Below are positions 31,991 through 39,943 of a stretch of DNA of 64,000 nucleotides, piece by piece. Position 1 is the stretch's first letter. Each line of letters opens with the position of its first letter. This DNA is from Streptomyces griseorubiginosus (GTDB lineage: Bacteria; Actinomycetota; Actinomycetes; Streptomycetales; Streptomycetaceae), in assembly GCF_001514195.1 (NCBI RefSeq), contig NZ_KQ948735.1, positions 671,413-735,412 on the forward strand. Direction: 5' to 3'. A program made the translations under genes and the position numbers. Under the pieces are notes generated by a model, which saw nothing but the letters and a program-made list of their open reading frames with translations, made no database searches and was not told the origin of the DNA.

Positions 31991-33814
31991 ATGACCGACG
32001 CATACCCGGAGCTCTACCTGAGGCTGCCGAAAGGCGGGCCCGAGGCCCGGGGCCGGCTGCTGGGAGAGAAGGGTGCCAGGGGCAGCCAGAAGTTTGTCGT
32101 CGCGGAGGGGTCTCCAGCGCAGGCCGAGGTGGTGCCCTCGTTCCGGGTGCGCAAGCCCGCGTCGTACCGAACCAGGGAGGGGCTCATCGCCGAGGGGGCG
32201 CTGCGGAAGTCGGAGCGGTGGCCGGGGTGCCTGGAGGCGGCCCGAGACATCGAGTGCACCTCGCCCTCGGCCGCCGCCGAGATCCTGCGGGGCTGCAGTG
32301 TGAACGGCTGGGGCGAGTGGAAGTCCGCCGACGGGCGGCCGCTCGCTCAGCTCGACCAGATGCCGACCACGCCCAACCGTGCATGGCGGATCCGCGGCAG
32401 CAACGTCTCCGGCGTCAATCTCGTCCAGCGGCTGTGGCTCGCCGAGGGACTGGTCACCGTCGCCGCCTCCCGGCTTCGGCAGGGCGTCGCGGGGAGCCCG
32501 GACCGGGACCTGCTGCGCACGCTCGTGGAAGAGGACTACGAGTCCGCGGCCACCTACAACCAGAAGCAGGAACTGGTCGAGACGCTGCATGTCTTCCTCA
32601 CCCGGATGAAGCCGGACGACACAGTGTGCACCCTCTCCGACGGGCGTCTCTACGTCGGCAAGGTCAGGGGAACGCCCGAGCAGATTGTCTCGGAGGACGG
32701 GCGGTCCAACCTGCGGCGGGCCGTCGACTGGCAGGACACCAGCTACGAGTGGGAGGAACTGCCCGACGAGCTTCAGCAGAAGCTGTCGGTCCAGCATGAC
32801 GTCGTCGACCTCACCGCCGTACAGGCCCTCATAGATGGGCTGGGACTCACCGACGAGGAACTCGCCGACGAGGCCGATGCCACCGTGAGCGACCCGAGTG
32901 CCGAACTGCCAGCCCTCACCGCCCGTCGGCCGCTGGAACTGCCCGAACCGGACCAAGCGCTCACGGATCGCCTCAACGTGCACGAGGTCGCTTGGCTGAG
33001 TGAGGTCCGCGACCTGCTGTGGGACGAGAAGCAGCTCATCTTCTACGGGCCGCCGGGAACGGGCAAGACCCATCTCGCCCTGGAACTGGCCAAGTTTCTC
33101 GGCGGTGGCCCCGAACAGGTCAAGCTGGTTCAGTTCCACCCTTCCTACTCCTACGAGGACTTCTTCGAGGGCTACCGTCCGAAGGAGGACCAGGAGACCA
33201 AGGAGGTCGCCTTCCGTCTCACGGCTGGGCCGCTGCGTGAACTCGCCGACCATGCCAAGGAGGAGGGGAACCGGCACATCCCCCACTTCCTGATCATCGA
33301 CGAGATCAACCGGGCCAACCTGGCTAAGGTCTTTGGCGAGTTGTACTTCCTGCTGGAGTACCGCAAGGAGTCCCTGCGGCTCACCTACTCCGGTGACGAC
33401 TTCTCTCTTCCGGACAATCTCTTCATCATCGGGACGATGAACACCGCCGACCGCTCCATCGCTTTGGTGGACGCGGCCATGCGACGCCGCTTCGCGTTCG
33501 TCGAACTCTCCCCGCGCACCGAGCCGACGAGCGGCCTGCTGCGCCGCTGGCTGAACGGAAAGGACACGCAACGGGCCGATCTCCTCGACGAACTCAACTC
33601 CCGTATCGACGATACTGACTTCCGGATCGGGCCGGCGTACCTGATGAAGCCTGGAGTGGACAGGGACGGTGGTCTGGAGCGCGTCTGGCGGACCAAGATC
33701 CTTCCGTTGTTGGAGGAGCACCACTACGGCGAGGGCGTGGACATCGAGAAGCGGTACGGGCTCGCGTCCCTGCGCGCGGCGATCGCGGCCCGCGGGGACG
33801 AGCCCGTCGCGTGA
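31991..33814 (+). CDS. mcrB: McrB-like GTPase/AAA+ restriction subunit with DUF4357 domain
   Basis: 607 residues. Residues ~25-125 match DUF4357 (KFVVAEGSPAQ, YRTREGLIAEGAL, SPSAAAEILRGCSVNGWGEW). Residues ~140-260 look like an EVE/PUA-type modified-base reader (MKPDDTVCTLSDGRLYVGKV, RRAVDW). The AAA+ motor follows: Walker A GPPGTGKTH (~354-362), HFLIIDEINRAN Walker B, and the McrB signature MNTADRS (~482-488). Such proteins assemble as hexamers, translocate DNA and activate McrC to cut modified DNA. GTGA overlap with mcrC. Which base modification is read is unknown. Confidence 0.9.
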   Translation: MTDAYPELYLRLPKGGPEARGRLLGEKGARGSQKFVVAEGSPAQAEVVPSFRVRKPASYRTREGLIAEGALRKSERWPGCLEAARDIECTSPSAAAEILRGCSVNGWGEWKSADGRPLAQLDQMPTTPNRAWRIRGSNVSGVNLVQRLWLAEGLVTVAASRLRQGVAGSPDRDLLRTLVEEDYESAATYNQKQELVETLHVFLTRMKPDDTVCTLSDGRLYVGKVRGTPEQIVSEDGRSNLRRAVDWQDTSYEWEELPDELQQKLSVQHDVVDLTAVQALIDGLGLTDEELADEADATVSDPSAELPALTARRPLELPEPDQALTDRLNVHEVAWLSEVRDLLWDEKQLIFYGPPGTGKTHLALELAKFLGGGPEQVKLVQFHPSYSYEDFFEGYRPKEDQETKEVAFRLTAGPLRELADHAKEEGNRHIPHFLIIDEINRANLAKVFGELYFLLEYRKESLRLTYSGDDFSLPDNLFIIGTMNTADRSIALVDAAMRRRFAFVELSPRTEPTSGLLRRWLNGKDTQRADLLDELNSRIDDTDFRIGPAYLMKPGVDRDGGLERVWRTKILPLLEEHHYGEGVDIEKRYGLASLRAAIAARGDEPVA

Positions 33815-35019
33815 GCGCTGTCGTCGAACTCGTCGAGCACGCACGGGTGGTGAGCTGTCCTCTTCCCAACGAGGCGGGCCGGGCGCTCGCCGCCTCGCGA
33901 ATCGTCGAGGCCACGCCCGACCCTTACGTGACCGGTCACTGGATTCTGAAGGCAGGCAGCAAGGTGGGCGCCGTGACCGTGGCAGCGCCCGGCGTGGAGC
34001 CGGTAACGCTCCGGATCACCCCCAAGGTGCCGATCGCGCGGCTGTTCTTCCTGCTGGGCTACAGCCTCGATCCCCGCGGCTGGCGGGACGGCCAGGTGGA
34101 TGTGGCCGAACACCAGGAGGTGCTGCCGGCGCTGGCGCACGCGTACGAGCGCCAGGCGGAGCGCGCGATTCGCCAAGGACTGCTCCAGGGGTATCGCATG
34201 ATCGAGGACAGTTCCCTCGTCGTCCGGGGCCGTATCCGCGAGGCCGAGCAGGTCCGCAGACGGTTCGGCGCTCCGCTGCCCGTGGAGATCGCGTATGACG
34301 AGTTCACCACCGACATCCCCGAGAACCGCCTGCTGCGCGCGGCCACCGAGCGGCTGCTGCGTCTGCCCGGCGTGCCACGCCCCGTGCGGGCTCGGCTGCT
34401 TCATCAGCGGATGCGACTCGCCGATGTCACCCCGCTCGTCCGTGGACAGGAGCTGCCCGAGTGGCGTCCGTCCCGGCTCAACGTGCGCTACCAGCATGCG
34501 CTACACCTGGCGCGGGCGATCCTGGATGGGGCCTCGGCCGAGCACAGTCCGGGTGGTCTGCGGATCGACGGGTTCCTCTTCGACATGAACAAGGTCTTCG
34601 AAAACTTCGTCTGCGTGGCTCTGCGCGAGGCGCTGCATCCCTATGGCGGGCGCGGCGTGCTACAGGCCACGGGCGTGCACTTGGACGAGGGCGGACGAGT
34701 CCGGATGCGACCGGACTTCGTCTGGTACAGGGACGGGGGCCGTCCTCTCGCGGTCGTCGATGCCAAGTACAAGGTGGAGAAGAAGGATGGCTATCCGGAC
34801 GCTGACTTGTACCAGATGCTGGCGTACTGCATGGCGCTCGGGCTCCCCGAAGGACACCTCGTGTACGCGAAGGGCAACGCCCCACACGCCGGACATCGTG
34901 TGCGAGAGGCGGGAACCGTCCTGCACCAGCATGCCCTCGACCTTGACCGGCCGCCGGACGCGCTGCTGGCCGAAGTAGAGGCCCTGGCCAGGCGGATGGC
35001 CGCGACCGCGGACGTATGA
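33811..35019 (+). CDS. mcrC: McrC-like nuclease subunit
   Basis: 402 residues, GTG start overlapping the mcrB stop. N-terminal McrB-interaction half (VTLRITPKVPIARLFFLLGY) and C-terminal PD-(D/E)XK nuclease: MRPDFVWYRDGG (~299-310) and LAVVDAKYKVEKK (~314-326, D-A-K in place of E-x-K, as usual for McrC). With McrB it forms a type IV, modification-dependent restriction enzyme. Ends 7 bases before the duplicated rnpB end. Confidence 0.9.
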   Translation: MSAVVELVEHARVVSCPLPNEAGRALAASRIVEATPDPYVTGHWILKAGSKVGAVTVAAPGVEPVTLRITPKVPIARLFFLLGYSLDPRGWRDGQVDVAEHQEVLPALAHAYERQAERAIRQGLLQGYRMIEDSSLVVRGRIREAEQVRRRFGAPLPVEIAYDEFTTDIPENRLLRAATERLLRLPGVPRPVRARLLHQRMRLADVTPLVRGQELPEWRPSRLNVRYQHALHLARAILDGASAEHSPGGLRIDGFLFDMNKVFENFVCVALREALHPYGGRGVLQATGVHLDEGGRVRMRPDFVWYRDGGRPLAVVDAKYKVEKKDGYPDADLYQMLAYCMALGLPEGHLVYAKGNAPHAGHRVREAGTVLHQHALDLDRPPDALLAEVEALARRMAATADV

Positions 35020-35025
35020 TCGCGG

Positions 35026-35044
35026 CAGTCCGACTCGTCTGCCA
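35026..35044 (+). repeat. direct repeat, right copy of rnpB 3' end
   Basis: CAGTCCGACTCGTCTGCCA, one mismatch to 30089-30107. Lies between the mcrC stop (35019) and the next gene, outside any coding sequence. Confidence 0.6.
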
Positions 35045-35193
35045 TTAGGGCTCTGACCTGGTCCTAGAGCCCGATCAGGGCCAGTGCCATGTCTGTGCGC
35101 TTCCAGCTTCCGACTGAGGCGAGCGCGCAAGTGCTCACTGCGCATGTAGGGCAGTCGTTTCGCTGAGTGAGGTGCAGTCGCCCTCTGCGCAGA

Positions 35194-38100
35194 TCAGGCC
35201 CGACCGCGGTGCCGTTGGGCATGGGAGCTGGGTCGCACAGGGGAGTGTCGGCCGGGTGCCGCGTCACCCGCGGAGTCGCTTGGCGGCGTTAGAGGCTCGA
35301 CAGGTCCAGGAGGTTGACCATCGACTGCTTCAAGGCCGGGCAGAAGTGCGTGGTCGGGGCCTGTGCGAGCGTTCTTGGCGCGCTCGGGTACGGGGAGTAC
35401 GTGGCGTCGATTTAGCTCAGCCACATCGATCAGTGGGGCGGTCACTATGCGGTCGAGTAACTCTGCCTGTCGCGGTTCCAGGGCAGTCAGGTGACTGAGT
35501 ACGGCGAGGATCTCGACGAGTTCCCGACTCCACTCGTGCTCCCAGTGCTCTGGGCGTTCGCGATCGAGATCGCTGGTCACCTTGCCAGTACTGCGGGTGC
35601 TGCGATACGCGAGCCAGCTGTCGAGTACGTTACGCCCGCCGGTGGTGTAGTTGCGCATGCGCGGCGTGACGCCAGTGAAGACGCCCCCCTCGATGATCAG
35701 ATGCTCGTTTTCGGAGTCGTAGGTGATCGTGGAGGGGAGCCCATCAGGCGCGACTTGTCGGGCGTATCTGATCTCGGGATGCAGGTCTCGCCACCAGTTC
35801 GATGTGCCTGCGGGGCGGCCGTCACCTGGGCTGATACTTCGAGTTCCGAAGGTGGAGGCCCACAGAATGTGGTGTCCCAAGTTGACCGCATCCCTCCACA
35901 GGCCACTGGCGGCGGTCAAAGGTATGCGTACGCCGAGTGAGTTGAGGTCGTCTGCATAGCGCTCAGTGAAGCCGGGATGGGCGGTGACGGCGGCGATGTA
36001 GGCCAGCAGTTCTACTGGGATGACCTCTTGGAGACCGTAGGAGTTGGCGAGGTGATGTAACAGCCCGGGCGCGATATTTGGGGTGCGGTCTGCGTGCAGG
36101 AACGGCAGCACACGACCGCCGTTGCCGTTGAAGTAGTGCATGTCAGGGATGAGAGCGGTGAAGAGCAGCGCTGGGCCGGTCTGCAGGCGTTGCGAGTGCT
36201 GTTCGACGATGAAGACCTGGCCATCAATGGCGGCTTGCCACAACTCCGGGCGGGAACGGTCGATGACGCGTCCGTCGGGTATGAGCCATTGGCGGTCCAG
36301 GGCTCTGCGGGCGACGCGTATCGGAACAGGACAGGGGTTGTGCTCGTCGCGGAGAAGGGTCGGCGGGTGGGGGTGACCGGGTATCTGGAGGGCTTCCTTG
36401 TCCAGGGTGCGGTCGTGGGTTTCTTTGAACAGTGCCCTTCGTGTGGCGAGGTCACGTTCCTGGACGAGGCGGTCCCAGCGTCGGCGCAAGGTGGTTTTGG
36501 ATGGGCTGAAGACCCAGTTCCGGTTGGGCTTTATGCCCGGCTTCCGCCAAGGCATGAGGTCAGTGAGAGCGGGAAACGCATCCCAGCCGCTGTGCGAGGC
36601 GGGTGTGAAGGGGGCGTGCTCGACGGGCCGGGAAGTGCGCCAGTCGGAACTGTTGATGTGCAAGTCGTGCAGTTGCTCTTCTTTGTCTCGACGAGTGCCA
36701 TGGACAGCCGTGTAGTGGATAGGGGCCAGCTGATTGAGCCGCTCGCCTTGCTTGCGGACAAAAATGGCTATGGCTAGTTCCTGCTGGACGCTGGGGAAAA
36801 AGCGGCTGTTGAGCGGGGGCCTCTTCGTTTCAGGAGTGAGGTCGATGACCCAGCCTTCGGTGCAAGTGCGGCGCAGGTACGAGCGCATTCCCTGAAAGCC
36901 AGCGCTGCGGATGAACCCGCCGGTACTGACGAAGCAGACAACACCATGACGGTGGTCGTCGTACTGGTCGAACACCTTGTGCGTGGCCCAACGCCAGAAG
37001 TAGGTGCACAGGCTTTTCAGTTTGTTCTCGTACACTCCTGCCGCACCATGCAGCCGGAAGTCATCCAGCGGTGGAGTGCCTCGGTCTGGTGAGCCATTCT
37101 CGATCCATCCCCCCTGGCCTTCGGCCTGTTCGCGGTGGGGAGGGTTGCCGATGACGACAGTGATGCGGCCTTCGCGCTGGATGAAGCTGGCAGCTTCAGC
37201 GTCGTCGCGCAAGGGACCCCACAGGGCGCCGTAGCGGGTGAAGAGTTCACTCGGCCGCCAGGGATCGGCAAGGGTGTCGGCCAGATGGAGGCGCATGTCG
37301 TGCAGCCGGACCCGGGCGTTGAGAGAGCGCAGCATCTGCCCGACGCGCATCTGTGCAACGGCGAAAGCGCCCATCTGCTTTTCGAAGCCGATTAGTCGGC
37401 CTGCGAGTTCTTGGACGGATTCGGCGCGGAAGCCATCGTTGCCGCCCTCGGACTGCTTGCGGGCGACGAGGTCGATGATGCCAGTGAGGAAGGTGCCGGT
37501 ACCCATGGCCGGGTCGATGATGGACACACCGGGGTCGGCGAAACCGTCTGGGCATCCCAGCGTGGTGATCAATACTTCGTCGACAAGGCGGATCATCTCC
37601 TCCATCAGCGGCGCTGGGGTGTAATAGGTGCCGGAGTCCTTACGGAGACCGGGGTCATACTCCTGCAGGAAGTGTTCGTAAAGGTGGATGTGGAAACCGG
37701 GTTCGCTGGCCAGGGCGCTCCGCCAGTCGATGGCGTCGATGATGCGAACGAGCATGTCGAGGCTGTCGCGAAATTCTCCCTCGACCTGGTCGGTGAGGAT
37801 CTGCAGAGCGCGCCCCATGACGGAATGCTCCGCTCCCAGTCGGCGGCCGACTTCATGCAGGCTCATCTTGGTCAGTGAGCTGTCATGGCCATCGCCAGTG
37901 TCCGAGCTGGCGAGCAGGAGCGCGAAGGTGACGGATTGGGCGTAGCGGTCGGCGAAGGCTGCGCGTTTGTCTCGGTCATCGGTGGTGGGAAAGAGATCGA
38001 CTTCGAGAGTGGATGCCAGGTCAGTGAAGGGACGGCGGTGGCGCGGGAGGCCGGCCTCGGCGTCGAGCCGGTCGTGGACAGCATCGCGTAGGAGTGTGCA

Positions 38101-38658
38101 CAGAGGGGCTACCTGAGCGACAACTTCCCGCATCGATGTCAGTGGATGCGGCTGCCAACTGAAGAACGCTGTCAGCATCGATTCGAAGGCGGCTTCGCTG
38201 GCTGCCGGTAGCCGCAGGTGGGAGCCGGCAGTACGCAGATCGCCTTCGAGGTGAATGGTGTCGCCGTGTTGCCGCCCTGAGCGATACATGATCCAGGTCT
38301 GGCCGTTGGTGTAGATCAAGTTGGGGAGCTTCGCCATGCCCTCCCATTGCCGTCGATCACGTTGGTTCAGCCCGCCAGGATGGATCACGCTTTTGTCCGG
38401 GCTCTTCAGCTCGACGTAGCCGACGATGTTGCGAGATAACTTCCCGATCCGCACAGCCAGGTCGGGGCGGATACGGTGCGCGGCGATCGCTACCTCGGCA
38501 TGCAGGACGGCCTGTAGCCCTAACACGTTCGCCGCATCGACGAGAAGCGTCTCCACGGCGCGACGGATGGCGGCTTCCTTCTGCCCATGGAGTAACGCCT
38601 GCTTGCAGGCTGCGCCGAACTCGCTGATGATCCGCCGAAACCCGTCCCTGCGCTGCAT
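35194..38658 (-). CDS. single-chain restriction-modification enzyme, type ISP/IIG-like (N6-adenine methylase plus nuclease)
   Basis: 1154 residues from ATG 38658, preceded by a GGGGGCGGG site; a GTG at 38703 is also open. N-terminus: PD-(D/E)XK-like PDLAV ... YVELKSPDK (Asp66, Glu83, Lys85), then QWEGMAKLPNLIYTNG typical of type ISP enzymes. No helicase follows. Methylase motif I DPAMGTGTFL (~382-391) and motif IV IGNPPH (~502-507, NPPH for the usual NPPY/F). The rest, including GIKPNRNWVFSPSK, matches the ISP C-terminal specificity region. Its size fits a type IIG enzyme rather than the ~1600-residue ISP. Third-position GC is visibly weaker than in the flanking core genes, consistent with transfer. 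Confidence 0.82.
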   Translation of the reverse strand: MQRRDGFRRIISEFGAACKQALLHGQKEAAIRRAVETLLVDAANVLGLQAVLHAEVAIAAHRIRPDLAVRIGKLSRNIVGYVELKSPDKSVIHPGGLNQRDRRQWEGMAKLPNLIYTNGQTWIMYRSGRQHGDTIHLEGDLRTAGSHLRLPAASEAAFESMLTAFFSWQPHPLTSMREVVAQVAPLCTLLRDAVHDRLDAEAGLPRHRRPFTDLASTLEVDLFPTTDDRDKRAAFADRYAQSVTFALLLASSDTGDGHDSSLTKMSLHEVGRRLGAEHSVMGRALQILTDQVEGEFRDSLDMLVRIIDAIDWRSALASEPGFHIHLYEHFLQEYDPGLRKDSGTYYTPAPLMEEMIRLVDEVLITTLGCPDGFADPGVSIIDPAMGTGTFLTGIIDLVARKQSEGGNDGFRAESVQELAGRLIGFEKQMGAFAVAQMRVGQMLRSLNARVRLHDMRLHLADTLADPWRPSELFTRYGALWGPLRDDAEAASFIQREGRITVVIGNPPHREQAEGQGGWIENGSPDRGTPPLDDFRLHGAAGVYENKLKSLCTYFWRWATHKVFDQYDDHRHGVVCFVSTGGFIRSAGFQGMRSYLRRTCTEGWVIDLTPETKRPPLNSRFFPSVQQELAIAIFVRKQGERLNQLAPIHYTAVHGTRRDKEEQLHDLHINSSDWRTSRPVEHAPFTPASHSGWDAFPALTDLMPWRKPGIKPNRNWVFSPSKTTLRRRWDRLVQERDLATRRALFKETHDRTLDKEALQIPGHPHPPTLLRDEHNPCPVPIRVARRALDRQWLIPDGRVIDRSRPELWQAAIDGQVFIVEQHSQRLQTGPALLFTALIPDMHYFNGNGGRVLPFLHADRTPNIAPGLLHHLANSYGLQEVIPVELLAYIAAVTAHPGFTERYADDLNSLGVRIPLTAASGLWRDAVNLGHHILWASTFGTRSISPGDGRPAGTSNWWRDLHPEIRYARQVAPDGLPSTITYDSENEHLIIEGGVFTGVTPRMRNYTTGGRNVLDSWLAYRSTRSTGKVTSDLDRERPEHWEHEWSRELVEILAVLSHLTALEPRQAELLDRIVTAPLIDVAELNRRHVLPVPERAKNARTGPDHALLPGLEAVDGQPPGPVEPLTPPSDSAGDAAPGRHSPVRPSSHAQRHRGRA

Positions 38659-38867
38659 CCCGCCCCCAGAGGCCAGCACACTCCCCGGTATCCAACTCAA
38701 CACACGGTAAGCGCAACATCACCGAACGTCGAGAGGGTCTCAAGGCTGCGATAGCCAAGGGCGGGCCTGCGACAACGCCGCATCCTCCGCGCAGTGCACG
38801 GGTTATGGAAAGGGCGAGGCTCTTCCGTGATCTTGGATGGAAGGGCCGCTTAACAGCTATTTGTCTG

Positions 38868-38911
38868 TGTCGCGGCAGGATTCGAACCCGCGACACCCGC
38901 TTTAGGAGGGG
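38868..38911 (-). other. tRNA-Arg(CCU) 3'-half remnant / candidate attachment site
   Basis: On the minus strand the segment reads CTCCTAAAGCGGGTGTCGC then GGGTTCGAATCCTGC and CGCGACAC: anticodon loop, anticodon 3' stem, variable loop, T arm and acceptor 3' strand as in actinobacterial tRNA-Arg(CCU). No matching 5' half is present, so it is not a functional gene. A T-arm-like inverted copy (GGGTTCGAATCCCTGC, 38910-38925, + strand) faces it, giving a large hairpin with 38875-38889. The remainder of 38659-39070 shows no gene. Confidence 0.55.
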
Positions 38912-39070
38912 GTTCGAATCCCTGCTGAGGGCTGCCTGGCGCTGCCGTACGGCGCTGTTTTCCCTGGTCAGAACCGCGCGGCGAGCCGCTTGATCCGGCT
39001 CATGCCGCCCTGTGTCGGGCAGTCCGCTCACTCATCGCTCACGCGTCGCCGACTGCCAAGCAGTGCGTGG

Positions 39071-39637
39071 TCAGACCTGGCCGAGGTCGACCTCCACCGG
39101 GAAGGGGGCCGCGACCTTGAGGACGCCGGTGAAGACGTCTCCGTCCCGGTAGGTCTTCGTCGCGGGGTCGAGAACATACGTGTACACGAGAGGAACGCCT
39201 GTCACGGCCTGCTCGATCCGCCAGTAGAAGGCAATGCCTGCCTTGGCGTACTGGTCGACCTTTACGATCCGGTCGGTGGTCTCCGAGCCCGGCGACACCA
39301 CCTCCGCGACCAGCAGCACGTGCTCAGGGCGAGTGGGGGTGATGTCGATCGTGTCTGCGCGGTACACGACGACGTCCGGGCGGCGATTGGTGAGCGGGAC
39401 GTCCTGAAGCCGGACATCGAAGTCCGTGTCCGCGTTCCACTCCGGGCCTGCGGCGGCATCCAGGGCGTTCGCCAGAATCCGCGCGAGCCGGTTGTGCCGT
39501 TTGGACGCGCTCGGACTCACGACGACCATCCCGTCCACGACCTCGATACCGGCGCACTGCTCCTCGGACCAGGAGTCGTACTCCTCCGCCGTGATCTGCT
39601 CATGCATCCATGCCGGGGCCACCATCTCAGCCGTCAT
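39071..39637 (-). CDS. Uma2-family (DUF820) putative nuclease
   Basis: 188 residues from ATG 39637 with GGGAGG upstream. TAEEYDSWSEEQCAGIEVVDGMVVVSP-type opening (ITAEEYDSWSEEQ, VVDGMVVVSPSAS), NRRPDVVVYRAD (catalytic Asp) and VLLVAEVVSPGSETTDRIVK (E-V-x-S). Restriction-endonuclease fold of unknown role. About 300 gene-free bases separate it from the kinase gene; they hold only GC-rich unremarkable sequence. Confidence 0.85.
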   Translation of the reverse strand: MTAEMVAPAWMHEQITAEEYDSWSEEQCAGIEVVDGMVVVSPSASKRHNRLARILANALDAAAGPEWNADTDFDVRLQDVPLTNRRPDVVVYRADTIDITPTRPEHVLLVAEVVSPGSETTDRIVKVDQYAKAGIAFYWRIEQAVTGVPLVYTYVLDPATKTYRDGDVFTGVLKVAAPFPVEVDLGQV

Positions 39638-39943
39638 GAAGCACCTCCCGGACACTGTGCTGCGGGCCCGATCCCGCTGGATTCAGCGTACTGTCTGCCG
39701 TCCTTCCGGCAGGCTGATCTCGCGCACGCTCCCTCCCGTCGGCCGACATCCGACCAGTAAGCCCACGACAAGTGGGAAACCGGCGCGGTGGACTCGCCGC
39801 CAGACGATCGGAACACGGCTGGCGGCACCAGTGACCTGGCAGCCACACCGGTGAGCGCTGAACCACCCGGCGACGTGACCGTCGCGAAACCCTCGGCCGC
39901 AGAGCAGCATGGTTTTGGCGATGCTGCTTCTGGAGGAAGCGGG

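Larger units (their letters stand above)
30107..35044. mobile_element. putative integrated McrBC cassette at rnpB
   Basis: About 4.9 kb bounded by the rnpB-end direct repeats. It holds one hypothetical gene and the T5orf172-McrB-McrC operon, whose last stop lies 7 bases before the right repeat. No integrase or transposase is inside, so movement would have needed an enzyme supplied elsewhere or since lost. Inferred from repeats and content. Confidence 0.45.

Noticed and set aside
35194..38658. PglX of a BREX or Pgl system
   Set aside because: No PglZ, BrxC/PglY ATPase or BrxL genes nearby, and the sequence fits ISP/IIG enzymes better.
35194..38658. DISARM methylase
   Set aside because: The required drmA helicase, drmB and drmC genes are absent.
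38868..38911. Functional tRNA gene
   Set aside because: Only the 3' half is recognisable; no D arm or 5' acceptor strand pairs with it.
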